From Nonomuraea thailandensis (GTDB lineage: Bacteria; Actinomycetota; Actinomycetes; Streptosporangiales; Streptosporangiaceae): a DNA stretch of 64,000 bases. The stretch is taken from the NCBI RefSeq assembly GCF_024172165.1, contig NZ_JAMZEB010000002.1, positions 9,026,501 to 9,090,500 of the forward strand. The letters run 5' to 3'. A program made the position numbers and the translations under genes. The notes under the pieces are model-generated. The model was not told where the DNA came from. It searched no databases and saw only the letters and a list, made by a program, of their open reading frames with translations. Below are positions 6,743-14,760 of the stretch, in pieces (the stretch's first letter is position 1; every line of letters begins with the position of its first letter).

Positions 6743-9004
6743 GTGCCGACCCAAGTCTCTGTTGACCACCCCTTGCTCGATGGCCTCAACCCGCAGCAGC
6801 GCGAGGCCGTGATCCATCATGGCAGTCCGCTGCTCATCGTGGCCGGAGCAGGGTCGGGCAAGACGCGGGTGCTCACGCACCGCATCGCCTACCTGCTGGC
6901 CGAGCGCGAGGCGCATCCGGGCGAGATCCTGGCGATCACCTTCACCAACAAGGCCGCCAGGGAGATGAAGGAGCGCATCGACAAGCTCGTCGGGCCGCGC
7001 TCCAAGGCGATGTGGGTGATGACGTTCCACAGCGCCTGCATGCGCATCCTGCGGCGCGAGGCCAAGCGGCTGGGCTTCCCGTCCAGCTTCTCGATCTACG
7101 ACCAGGCCGACTCGCAGCGGCTGATGGCCATGGTCTGCCGGGAGATGGAGCTCGACCCGAAGCGTTACCCGCCGCGCTCGTTCTCGGCGCAGGTCAGCAA
7201 CTTCAAGAACGAGCTGATCGACTACGAGACGGCGATCGATCGGGCCGGCTCGCACCTGGAGAAGACGCTCGCGCAGGCGTACAAGGCCTACCAGCTCAAG
7301 CTGACCGAGGCCGGCGCGATGGACTTCGACGACATCATCATGAACACGGTGACGTTGTTCCAGCTCTTCCCCGACGTGGCCGAGCACTACCGGATGCGGT
7401 TCAGGCACGTGCTGGTCGACGAGTACCAGGACACCAACCACGCCCAGTACATCCTGATCAGGGAGCTGGTCGGGCATCCCGAGCTGCGCACGAACGACGG
7501 CGAGCTGGTGCGCTCGGGTGCCGACATGTCGGAGTTGTGCGTGGTGGGCGACGCCGACCAGTCCATCTACGCCTTCCGCGGCGCGACGATCCGCAACATC
7601 CTGGAGTTCGAGCGCGACTACCCCGACGCCCGCACGATCCTGCTGGAGCAGAACTACCGCTCCACTCAGAACATCCTGGCCGCCGCCAACGCCGTGATCG
7701 CGCGCAACGAGTCGCGCAAGCCGAAGAACCTCTGGTCCGACCAGGGCGACGGCCCCAAGATCGTGGGGTATGTCGCCGACAACGAGCACGACGAGGCCAT
7801 GTTCGTGGCCCAGGAGGTCGACCGGCTCAGCGACGAGGAGGGCGTCAAGCCGGGCGACGTCGCGGTCTTCTACCGCACCAACGCCGCCTCCCGCGTGTTC
7901 GAGGAGATCTTCATCCGCACCGGGCTGCCGTACAAGGTGGTCGGGGGCGTGCGCTTCTACGAGCGCAAGGAGGTCAAGGACCTGCTGGCCTACCTGCGGG
8001 TGCTGGCCAACCCCGCCGACGTGGTGTCGCTGCGGCGCATCCTGAACGTGCCCAAGCGCGGCATCGGCGACCGCGCCGAGGCCATGATCGAGGCGCTGTC
8101 CTCGCGCGAGGGCATCACGTTCTGGGACGCGCTGCGCCGGGCCGACGAGGCGTACGGCATGGCCACGCGCTCGCTCAACGCGGTCAAGGAGTTCGTCGCG
8201 CTGATCGAGGAGCTGATCGCCAAGGGCGCGGGCGTGCCGCCGTCGGCGCTGGCGGAGGAGGTGCTGGTGGCCACCGGCTACCGCGCCGAGCTGGAGGCGT
8301 CGGAGGATCCGCAGGACGAGTCCCGCCTGGAGAACCTCAACGAGCTCGTCTCCGTGGCCTCCGAGTTCGAGGAGGCCAATCCGGAGGGCACGCTGGTGGA
8401 GTTCCTGGAGCAGGTGTCGCTGGTGGCCGACGCCGACCAGATCCCCGACGCCGACGGCGGGCAGGGGGTCGTCACGCTGATGACCCTGCACACCGCCAAG
8501 GGGCTGGAGTTCCCGGTCGTGTTCCTGACGGCCATGGAGGACGGCGTGTTCCCGCACGTCCGCTCGCTGGGCGAGCCGAAGGAGCTGGAGGAGGAGCGGC
8601 GGCTGGCCTACGTCGGCATCACCAGGGCGCAGCAGCGGCTCTACCTCACGCGGGCCGCCGTGCGCAGTTCCTGGGGCGCGCCGTCGTTCAACCCGGCCTC
8701 CCGGTTCGTGAACGAGGTGCCCGGCCAGCTCATGGACTGGCGCACCGACCCGGAGAAGTCGGCCTGGAACGCGGCCACGCGGCGCGAGCCCGCCCGTCCC
8801 GCCGCTCCGGCCAAGAGCTCCTCGGGCGGCGGGCGCAAGGTGCCCTCGCTGTCGCCCGGCGACCGGGTCTCGCACGACGCGTTCGGGCTGGGCACGGTGG
8901 TGTCCGTGGACGGGGTCGCGGAGAAGACCAAGGTCAAGATCGACTTCGGCAGTGGCGGGGAGAAGACGCTGCTGCTGGCGTACGCGCCGCTGGAGAAGCT
9001 CTGA
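6743..9004 (+). CDS. pcrA: ATP-dependent 3'-5' DNA helicase PcrA/UvrD
   Basis: 753 residues, a normal PcrA length. Superfamily 1A motifs in order: Q-motif region LNPQQREAV, Walker A GAGSGKT (35-41), motif Ia ITFTNKAAREM, Walker B VLVDEYQDTN (about 222-231), motif III GDADQSIYAFRG, motif IV EQNYRST, motif V TLHTAKGLEFPVVF, motif VI AYVGITRAQQRLYLTRA. The C-terminal about 45 residues (SPGDRVSHDAFGLGTVVSV) are the Tudor-like RNA-polymerase-binding domain. PcrA unwinds DNA in repair and at transcription-replication conflicts. GTG 6743 has AGGTGG directly adjacent, with TAACCT (6731-6736) six bases before it, so translation may be leaderless. TTG 6773 is an alternative start. The gene is convergent with the L,D-transpeptidase. 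Confidence 0.97.
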   Translation: MPTQVSVDHPLLDGLNPQQREAVIHHGSPLLIVAGAGSGKTRVLTHRIAYLLAEREAHPGEILAITFTNKAAREMKERIDKLVGPRSKAMWVMTFHSACMRILRREAKRLGFPSSFSIYDQADSQRLMAMVCREMELDPKRYPPRSFSAQVSNFKNELIDYETAIDRAGSHLEKTLAQAYKAYQLKLTEAGAMDFDDIIMNTVTLFQLFPDVAEHYRMRFRHVLVDEYQDTNHAQYILIRELVGHPELRTNDGELVRSGADMSELCVVGDADQSIYAFRGATIRNILEFERDYPDARTILLEQNYRSTQNILAAANAVIARNESRKPKNLWSDQGDGPKIVGYVADNEHDEAMFVAQEVDRLSDEEGVKPGDVAVFYRTNAASRVFEEIFIRTGLPYKVVGGVRFYERKEVKDLLAYLRVLANPADVVSLRRILNVPKRGIGDRAEAMIEALSSREGITFWDALRRADEAYGMATRSLNAVKEFVALIEELIAKGAGVPPSALAEEVLVATGYRAELEASEDPQDESRLENLNELVSVASEFEEANPEGTLVEFLEQVSLVADADQIPDADGGQGVVTLMTLHTAKGLEFPVVFLTAMEDGVFPHVRSLGEPKELEEERRLAYVGITRAQQRLYLTRAAVRSSWGAPSFNPASRFVNEVPGQLMDWRTDPEKSAWNAATRREPARPAAPAKSSSGGGRKVPSLSPGDRVSHDAFGLGTVVSVDGVAEKTKVKIDFGSGGEKTLLLAYAPLEKL

Positions 9005-9014
9005 GACAGCCCGA

Positions 9015-9040
9015 GGGCCGCTCACGCGGGTGAGCGGCCC
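9015..9040. terminator. Bidirectional hairpin between pcrA and the L,D-transpeptidase
   Basis: GGGCCGCTCAC-GCGG-GTGAGCGGCCC is an 11-bp perfect stem with a 4-base loop, placed 10 bases after the pcrA stop and 20 bases before the end of the convergent gene. It lacks a U-tract but is symmetric and could serve both strands. Confidence 0.8.
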
Positions 9041-9059
9041 CCGATCGTCGCCTGCTTCG

Positions 9060-10034
9060 TCAGCCCTTCAGCGCGCTGCCCCTCTTCCACTGGCTGTAGC
9101 TGAGCTGCCAGTAGCTCCAGCCGTTGTTCCACTGGAGCTTGCGCTTGGTGCCGGTGATCTTCACGACGTCGCCGCGCTGGGCGATCGTGTAGAACCACTT
9201 GGCCCCGGCGGGGGTGGCGCGGACACAGCCGTGGCTCTGGTTGGAGCGGCCGAGGTACTGGTAGTAGCCGGCGCTCTGGTGGACGTACTCACCGCTGTCG
9301 GAGATGCGCACCGCCCACGGGATCTCCTCCTTGTAGTAGCGCGGGTCCTTCGGATCCGTCACGCCCATCCAGGAGGAGGTCATGGTCTCCACGGCCTTCT
9401 TGCCCATGGTCAGGTGCACGCCGCTGGTGGTCAGGTAGACGTCCACGCCGTTCCTGATGAGACCGCCCTTGCCGGCGCTGATCGGGATCTTCTTGGCCAG
9501 CTTCCCGTTCCTGTACACCTTCATCGTGTGCTTGCGGGTGTCGACCACGGAGATGTTCTTCGAGCCGACGGCGAACCTGCGGGAGACGTTCTTGGCGCCG
9601 GTGTTGCCGGGCAGCTCCGACAGCCGCGCGGTGAAGAGCACCTTCTGGTACGGCTTCCAGTACGTCTTCGTCCGGTAGATCACCTTGCGGGCGGACACCC
9701 AGCGCCACGCGCCCTCGTGCGCCTCCTCGGACTCGACGCTCAGCACCGCCTCGACGGCCGCCTTGTCCTTCACGTCCCGGTCGAACGTGACGATGATCGG
9801 AAACCCGACGCCCACCTTCTCGGTCTTCTCCCCCATCGGGGTGATGTCCGCGATGCCGACCTTGATCTTCTTCCCGGAGGAAGTCGAGGTCGGAGTGGGG
9901 GACGGCGTGGGGGCCACTGCGGCGGCCTGGACGATGCTCGCGTGGGGCCGCGGGACGGGGGCGCTCTCCGCCGCGCACGCTGTCGCGGCGACCAGTGCGA
10001 CCAGTGCCGGAAGCATCCGGGTGACGCGCTTCAA
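9060..10034 (-). CDS. Secreted Ig-like / YkuD L,D-transpeptidase
   Basis: 324 residues from TTG 10034, chosen because AGGAG lies about 8 bases upstream and the product then begins with a signal peptide (LKRVTRMLPALVALVAATAC). The Cys after AATA is a possible but weak lipobox. A Ser/Thr/Pro linker (to about residue 50) and an Ig-like domain precede the YkuD catalytic domain. The active-site signature is HQSAGYYQYLGRSNQSHGCV, with nucleophile Cys270. Actinobacterial Ldt enzymes form 3-3 cross-links in peptidoglycan outside the membrane and use carbapenem-sensitive cysteine chemistry. The C-terminal tail WNNGWSYWQLSYSQWKRGS is aromatic, as in LdtMt-type enzymes. Confidence 0.93.
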   Translation of the reverse strand: MKRVTRMLPALVALVAATACAAESAPVPRPHASIVQAAAVAPTPSPTPTSTSSGKKIKVGIADITPMGEKTEKVGVGFPIIVTFDRDVKDKAAVEAVLSVESEEAHEGAWRWVSARKVIYRTKTYWKPYQKVLFTARLSELPGNTGAKNVSRRFAVGSKNISVVDTRKHTMKVYRNGKLAKKIPISAGKGGLIRNGVDVYLTTSGVHLTMGKKAVETMTSSWMGVTDPKDPRYYKEEIPWAVRISDSGEYVHQSAGYYQYLGRSNQSHGCVRATPAGAKWFYTIAQRGDVVKITGTKRKLQWNNGWSYWQLSYSQWKRGSALKG

Positions 10035-10276
10035 AGGGGTTACTCCTGGACTTGTGCTTCGACTACCTCCTTGTGTGACAACTGTGAGCACTGATTCGTG
10101 CGCGTAATAGGGATAACTATCCTGTAACGGTCCAAAGCCGCGTAATCGGCCAACTTGGGCTCGCGTAACGGCGGGTCACCGCTGAAGGGTCAGAGGCCGT
10201 TTCCCTGGAGGGCCGTCAGCCGGAGTGCGGCGGGCGGCGAGCCACGGCAGCGCGTAGAAGATCAAGCACGTAAGGG
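10035..10276. promoter_or_regulatory. Upstream region of the L,D-transpeptidase with a small palindrome
   Basis: These 242 bases hold the ribosome site of the transpeptidase gene (on the minus strand) and an AT-richer patch. GGATA-AC-TATCC is a perfect inverted repeat at 10111-10122, followed by GTAACGG. It lies about 75-90 bases upstream of the transpeptidase start, where a promoter or regulator site is expected. I found no convincing -35/-10 pair. The part near 10140-10276 downstream of the response regulator holds nothing I can identify. Confidence 0.3.
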
Positions 10277-10909
10277 TCAGACGAGCCGGCGCGCGGTGGC
10301 CCAGCGGGACAGCTCGTGGCGGTTGGAGAGCTGCAGCTTGCGCAGCACCGACGAGACGTGCGTCTCCACCGTCTTGACGGAGATGAACAGCTCCTTGGCG
10401 ATCTCCTTGTACGCGTACCCCCGCGCGATCAGCCGCAGCACCTCGCGCTCCCGCTGCGTCAGCGAGTCGAGCTCGGGGTCGATCGACGGCGCCTCCGACG
10501 AGGCGAACGCGTCCAGCACGAAGCCCGCCAGCCGCGGCGAGAACACCGCGTCGCCCTCGGCCACCCGGTTGATGGCGTCGGTCAGCTCCTTGCCGCTGAT
10601 GTTCTTGGTCACGTAGCCGCGGGCCCCGCCCCTGATCACGCCGATGACGTCCTCGGCCGCGTCGGAGACCGACAGCGCCAGGAACCGCACCTGCGAGCCG
10701 GAGCCCAGCACCCGGCGCAGCACCTCCTGGCCGCCGCCACCGGGCATGTGCACGTCGAGCAGGACCACGTCGGGCTGGTGCGCGGCGATCGCCTGGACGG
10801 CCGTCTCCACGTCCTCGGCCTCGCCGACGACCTCGATCGAGTCGCCCAGCTCGGCGCGCACGCCCGATCGGAACAACCGGTGGTCATCGACGATCAGTAC
10901 GCGCGTCAT
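10277..10909 (-). CDS. NarL/FixJ-type response regulator
   Basis: 210 residues. The receiver domain has acidic pocket Asp8-Asp9 and phospho-acceptor Asp52 (DVVLLDVHMPG), then Thr/Ser and Lys switch residues (LALSVSD, GYVTKNISG). A linker leads to a LuxR HTH (LTQREREVLRLIARGYAYKE, then SVKTVETHVSSVLRKL) at about 145-205. Its ATG overlaps the stop of the PspC-kinase gene (ATGA), so the two form a coupled two-component pair. The likely targets are the divergent PspC/toastrack genes, by analogy with LiaRS-type envelope stress systems; this is inferred from position. Confidence 0.93.
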   Translation of the reverse strand: MTRVLIVDDHRLFRSGVRAELGDSIEVVGEAEDVETAVQAIAAHQPDVVLLDVHMPGGGGQEVLRRVLGSGSQVRFLALSVSDAAEDVIGVIRGGARGYVTKNISGKELTDAINRVAEGDAVFSPRLAGFVLDAFASSEAPSIDPELDSLTQREREVLRLIARGYAYKEIAKELFISVKTVETHVSSVLRKLQLSNRHELSRWATARRLV

Positions 10910-12114
10910 GCCTTCTCCACCTTCATCGTCAACATCACTTCCGTGCCCTCGCCGGGCTCGGTACGCACCCGGGCCGAACCTCCGTGACGTTCCATTCTCC
11001 CGATGATGGACTCCCTGATCCCCATCCTGTCGAGCGGCACCGCCTCGAGGTCGAACCCCTTGCCCCGATCCTTCACGAAAATCGTGACCTCTTCACCCTC
11101 TACTTCCGCGTAGACGGAAATGGACGGGCTCTCAGAGTATTTGGCGGCGTTGACCATCGCCTGCCGGGACGCCTTCAGCATCGCCGCCAGCTTGCCGGAC
11201 GGGTCGAGCGCGATGTCGCCGACGCAGACGACCTCGATGGGCACCCCGTGCGCATCCTCCTCCTCGGCCGCGATCCTGCGCACGGCGGCCGCCACCGTGG
11301 CGTCGGCGTCCTGCTTCGGCTGGTAGAGCCAGTTGCGCAGCTCGCGTTCCTGGGAGCGGGCCAGGCGGGAGACCTCGCGCGGGTCGTGCGCGACGCGCTG
11401 GATCAGGGTGAGCGTGTGCAGCACCGAGTCGTGCACCATGGCGGCCACCTCGGCCCGCTCCTCCTGCCTGATGCGCTCGCGCCGCTCCAGTTGCAGCTCT
11501 TTCCACAGGCCGGCCAGCCAGGGCGCGGCGATGACCAGCAGGCCGCCGACCACCACGACCGTGAACAGCAGGCTGTCCCTGACCTGAGGCAGCTCGCCCT
11601 CCGCGGCCAGGAAGCCGGTCGCGCCGACCACGACCAGGATGATGCCGAGCAGCGTGCGCACGCGATTCTTGCTGATGCTGCGCGAGGCGCCGCTCACCCA
11701 GCTGCTGCGGCGCTCCGGATCGGCCTGCTGCCACAGGATCAGCGCGCCGATCCCGCCCACCGCGAACGGCAGCATGCCGATGCCGCCCTGGTTGGCCCCG
11801 GTCAGCCAGCCGAACGAGAACAGCGCCGCCCCGATCGCGCTGAACGCGGCGAGCTGGCTCCAGTCGCGCTGCGGTGCCTGCCCCTGGTACGGCTGGCGCG
11901 GCGTCACCATCCACAACACCGCGTACGCCACCGCCCCGGCCCCCTGGACGACGGTGAGCAGCACGAACATGAGCCTGATCACCACCGGATCAAGCTTGAG
12001 CTGCGCCGCCAGCCCCTGGGCGACGCCGCCGAGCAGGCGCCCCTCCATGGGGCGCATCATCCGGCGGTAGGGCTTGTCGCCGCTCTGCTCGGCGAGTGTC
12101 TTCTGGTCAGCCAT
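10906..12114 (-). CDS. PspC-domain sensor histidine kinase
   Basis: 402 residues. An N-terminal PspC domain (residues about 18-75; MEGRLLGGVAQGLAAQLKLD, then a hydrophobic GAVAYAVLWMVTP) is followed by several membrane helices to about residue 190. A DesK/LiaS-type dimerisation helix contains the candidate phospho-His (MVHDSVLHTLTLIQ), followed by an HATPase_c domain (MVNAAKYSESP, KDRGKGFD, HGGSARVRTEPGEGTEV). It probably senses membrane stress and phosphorylates the overlapping NarL-type regulator. ATG 12114 gives the protein start MADQKTLAEQSGDKPYRR; the frame continues upstream only as antisense to the divergent gene. Confidence 0.9.
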   Translation of the reverse strand: MADQKTLAEQSGDKPYRRMMRPMEGRLLGGVAQGLAAQLKLDPVVIRLMFVLLTVVQGAGAVAYAVLWMVTPRQPYQGQAPQRDWSQLAAFSAIGAALFSFGWLTGANQGGIGMLPFAVGGIGALILWQQADPERRSSWVSGASRSISKNRVRTLLGIILVVVGATGFLAAEGELPQVRDSLLFTVVVVGGLLVIAAPWLAGLWKELQLERRERIRQEERAEVAAMVHDSVLHTLTLIQRVAHDPREVSRLARSQERELRNWLYQPKQDADATVAAAVRRIAAEEEDAHGVPIEVVCVGDIALDPSGKLAAMLKASRQAMVNAAKYSESPSISVYAEVEGEEVTIFVKDRGKGFDLEAVPLDRMGIRESIIGRMERHGGSARVRTEPGEGTEVMLTMKVEKA

Positions 12115-12228
12115 AACATGGCCATAGTCACATGTCGGGGGCCATACGGGCATCAGGGAACAACCCCCGGGTCGGCTCAGGGGTGTCCCGGATGCGAGCA
12201 CCGTACGCGTAGGTCCACGATGGTAGGC

Positions 12229-14013
12229 ATGACAGAAGCTCCGCCCAGGCAGCCGGCCTCTCCTCCCCGGGAGCTGCGACGCAGCAGCGAGGGGCGCTTC
12301 CTCATGGGAGTGTGCGCGGGCCTCGGGCGGCACACCGGCATCGACCCCGTGGTGTTCCGCGCGGGCTTCACGGTGCTCCTGCTCGGCTCCGGCATCGGTC
12401 TGTTCCTCTACATCGCGGCGTTCCTGCTGATGAAGGAGCCGAACGGGCGGCCGGGGATCATCGAGCAGTGGACACGGCGCGACTTCGACGCCGAGACCGT
12501 GATGGCGCTGCTGACGGCGGTGCTGGGGTTCGGGCTGGCGATCAACCTGGCGACGGTGTGGCTGGACACGGGCACGCTGGTGGTGGGGGTGTTCCTGGCC
12601 GTGTCGCTGCTGGCCGCGCACTCCAGCGGGGTGGACCTGCGGGGGCTGGCCCGGTCGATGCCCGAGCGGCTGAGCCGGCGGCCGGGCGCGGAGCGGCCCG
12701 CGGCCTCGTACGAGAGCGCCGCCCCGCCCGTACGCGCCCCCAAGCAGCCCGAGGCACCGGCCGCACCCGAGCCGCCGCAGGCACCCCCCGAGCCTCCACA
12801 GGCGCCGCCCGAGCCGCCGCGGGCGCCGGCCGCACCCGAGTCGCCGCCGACCGCCTTCGTGCCCAGGGCCGAGGCGCCGTCGCCCGCGCAGGCCGCACCT
12901 GCCGGCCAGGCAGCGCAGGCCGCAGAAGCCGCGCAGGCCGCAGAAGCCGCGCAGGCCGCAGAAGCCGCGCACGCCGCGCCGGTGCCTGACGCGGTCGCGG
13001 CCGGGGAGCCGGTGACGCCGGTAGGCGAGGCGAGGCGCCCCGACCAGCAGGAGGTACCGGCCGAGCAGGGCACACCGGCCCAGGACGCGCCGGACCAGGA
13101 CGTACCGGCCCAGGGCGTACCGGATCAGGACGCGCCGACCTCACCGCCGGCCGCCGAAGCGGCAGGGCGGGAGCGGCGGGACGAGGAGCCGGTCTCCCCG
13201 TACGCGATCACCGCGGAACACCAGGTGCCCTCCGCCTCGACCTACCGCCCCGCCCCTCCCACCACCGTCGACTACGGCAGCTACGGCGAGCCGTTCGCCC
13301 CGAACGGCCCCTACCGGCCGCTCGACCCGGCCAGGAGGCCGGGCGGCTACTCGCCGTACGACCCGAGCATGTACGTCCGTCCCGTCCGGAAGCGGCGGCG
13401 GCCGAGGTCGTTCATCGGCCTCATCACCATCCTGCTGACATTGATCACCGGAGGGATCGTCGTGGCCGTCCAAGCAAGGTCTGCGGCGGGAGTGAGCCCG
13501 ACCATCGTCGGCGGCGCCATGCTCATCACGATCGGCGCCGGCCTGCTGGTGGCCGCCTGGTGGGGCCGCGGCGCGGGGCTGGTGGCCGCGGGCACGGCGG
13601 TGACGCTGATCGTGGGCATGGGCTTGATGCTCGGCGGCGTGCCGAGGAACATCGGCACGGCGGAATGGACCCCGACCAGCCTCGCGGAGGTGAGCCGGGT
13701 CTTCGACGTGGGAGTGGGCGACGGCACGCTGGATTTGTCGGAGCTGGAGCTGCCACCGGGCGCGAACGTGACGGTCAACGCCGCGATCTCGGCCGGCGAG
13801 CTGGTGGTGATCGTGCCGCCGACGGCGAGGGTCGAGGTGCACGCGAGCAACAAGATCGGCGACATCGTGATCGACCAGTCCCTGCGGGGCGGCGTGGACG
13901 TGCGTACGGACAAGGTTCTGGAGCCGGAGGTGAAGCCGAAGGGCAAGGCCGCCACCATCGTGCTCAACCTCAGGGGCGGCCTCGGCGACATGGAGGTGCG
14001 GCGTGCCGCGTGA
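12229..14013 (+). CDS. PspC-domain membrane protein with Ala/Pro-rich linker and C-terminal toastrack (LiaF-like) domain
   Basis: About 594 residues. An N-terminal PspC domain (SSEGRFLMGVCAGLGRHTGI, then helix VLLLGSGIGLFLYIAAFLLM) and two further hydrophobic segments precede a cytoplasmic-looking Ala/Pro/Glu-rich linker (about 150-390). The linker is followed by a basic patch (VRKRRRPRS), three membrane helices (about 400-480) and a beta-rich C-terminal domain from RVFDVGVGDGTLDLSELELP onward. That last part resembles the LiaF/toastrack domain of envelope-stress proteins. It diverges from the PspC kinase/regulator pair and its 3' end overlaps the next small membrane gene. ATG 12220 is an alternative start. 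Tandem 18-bp repeats expand the linker. Confidence 0.85.
   Translation: MTEAPPRQPASPPRELRRSSEGRFLMGVCAGLGRHTGIDPVVFRAGFTVLLLGSGIGLFLYIAAFLLMKEPNGRPGIIEQWTRRDFDAETVMALLTAVLGFGLAINLATVWLDTGTLVVGVFLAVSLLAAHSSGVDLRGLARSMPERLSRRPGAERPAASYESAAPPVRAPKQPEAPAAPEPPQAPPEPPQAPPEPPRAPAAPESPPTAFVPRAEAPSPAQAAPAGQAAQAAEAAQAAEAAQAAEAAHAAPVPDAVAAGEPVTPVGEARRPDQQEVPAEQGTPAQDAPDQDVPAQGVPDQDAPTSPPAAEAAGRERRDEEPVSPYAITAEHQVPSASTYRPAPPTTVDYGSYGEPFAPNGPYRPLDPARRPGGYSPYDPSMYVRPVRKRRRPRSFIGLITILLTLITGGIVVAVQARSAAGVSPTIVGGAMLITIGAGLLVAAWWGRGAGLVAAGTAVTLIVGMGLMLGGVPRNIGTAEWTPTSLAEVSRVFDVGVGDGTLDLSELELPPGANVTVNAAISAGELVVIVPPTARVEVHASNKIGDIVIDQSLRGGVDVRTDKVLEPEVKPKGKAATIVLNLRGGLGDMEVRRAA
12913..12966 (+). repeat. Three perfect 18-bp in-frame repeats in the PspC/toastrack linker
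   Basis: GCGCAGGCCGCAGAAGCC is repeated three times exactly (12913-12930, 12931-12948, 12949-12966) and decays into a partial fourth copy. It encodes AQAAEA hexapeptides within the Ala/Pro-rich linker. Perfect copies imply recent expansion or slippage. Confidence 0.9.
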
Positions 14014-14206
14014 CGTCGAGCGGCCCCGTCGCCTGCACCGGACGGACTGGATGGCCCTGCTGAGCGGCGTGCTCTTCGTCGTTCTGGGCATTCTGGTGGT
14101 GACACGCGCGATCAGGGATCCGCTGGTCCTGGTCGGGGTGATGGTGCTGGGACTGGCCTTCGCAGGGCTGGTGGCGATCGTCGCGCGGGTGGTCCGCGGT
14201 AAGTAA
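14003..14206 (+). CDS. Small two-helix membrane protein, LiaI/LiaF-TM-like
   Basis: 67 residues from GTG 14003, overlapping the upstream PspC/toastrack stop by 11 bases. After a basic N-terminus (VERPRRLHRTDW) come two hydrophobic helices (LLSGVLFVVLGILVVT and LVLVGVMVLGLAFAGLVAI), then a basic tail. This matches the LiaI-LiaF transmembrane region/DUF5668 pattern of envelope-stress accessory proteins. Coupling to the toastrack protein suggests they act together at the membrane. There is no enzymatic motif. Confidence 0.8.
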   Translation: MPRDVERPRRLHRTDWMALLSGVLFVVLGILVVTRAIRDPLVLVGVMVLGLAFAGLVAIVARVVRGK

Positions 14207-14209
14207 CCC

Positions 14210-14237
14210 TTGACCGGGAAAAACACCGGCGTAGGTT
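14210..14237 (+). promoter_or_regulatory. Sigma-70-type promoter of the molybdenum hydroxylase operon
   Basis: TTGACC (14210-14215) and TAGGTT (14232-14237) are spaced by 16 bases, about 40 bases upstream of the first gene (ATG 14278). The pair begins just after the preceding stop codon. This is one of the best consensus matches in the window. Confidence 0.65.
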
Positions 14238-14277
14238 CGGAGTGTCCGCCTTTCCCCCTGCTCCTGAGGGAGGACGT

Positions 14278-14760
14278 ATGCCCCGAATCTCCGTCACTGT
14301 CGACGGTATCCACTACGAGGAGGACGTCGAGCCGCGGCTCCTGCTCGTTCACCTGCTACGAGAACGCCTGGGCAAGACCGGCACCCCCGTGGGCTGCGAC
14401 ACCAGCAACTGCGGCGCCTGCACGGTCATGCTCGACGGCAAGAGCGTCAAGAGCTGCTCGGTGCTCGCCGTCCAGGCCGACGGCTGCGACGTCGTCACCA
14501 TCGAGGGCCTGGGCGCCAACGGCGCCCTGCATCCGATGCAGCAGGCCTTCCACGAAGAGCACGCGCTGCAGTGCGGCTACTGCACGCCCGGCATGGTCAT
14601 GGCAGCGATAGACCTGCTCAGGGAAGATCCGGATCCGTCCGAGGAGACGATCAGGCAGGGGCTGGAGGGCAACCTCTGCCGCTGCACCGGATACTGCAAC
14701 ATCGTGCGCGCGGTACGCAGGGGCGCGCAGGAGATGGGTCAGGCGGTGCGCACGCCATGA
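14278..14760 (+). CDS. (2Fe-2S)-binding small subunit of a molybdenum hydroxylase
   Basis: 160 residues. The plant-type N-terminal cluster is bound by Cys40, Cys45, Cys48 and Cys60 (GCDTSNCGACTVMLDG). The C-terminal all-helical cluster is bound by Cys99, Cys102 (CGYCTPG), Cys134 and Cys136 (NLCRCTGY). The size and the order small-large-medium match CoxS-type subunits of aerobic CO dehydrogenase and related xanthine or aldehyde dehydrogenases. It passes electrons between the molybdenum site and FAD. RBS GAGGGAGGA lies before ATG 14278. The stop overlaps the large-subunit start (ATGA). Confidence 0.93.
   Translation: MPRISVTVDGIHYEEDVEPRLLLVHLLRERLGKTGTPVGCDTSNCGACTVMLDGKSVKSCSVLAVQADGCDVVTIEGLGANGALHPMQQAFHEEHALQCGYCTPGMVMAAIDLLREDPDPSEETIRQGLEGNLCRCTGYCNIVRAVRRGAQEMGQAVRTP

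Noticed and set aside
6509..9025. 838-codon open frame antisense to pcrA
   Set aside because: It is the complement of a strongly conserved gene in codon-locked high-GC sequence; the translation is His/Arg/Gly-rich with no domain pattern.
10035..10276. c-di-AMP (ydaO) riboswitch before the L,D-transpeptidase
   Set aside because: Such switches precede some actinobacterial wall genes, but the conserved paired segments and length are not visible here.
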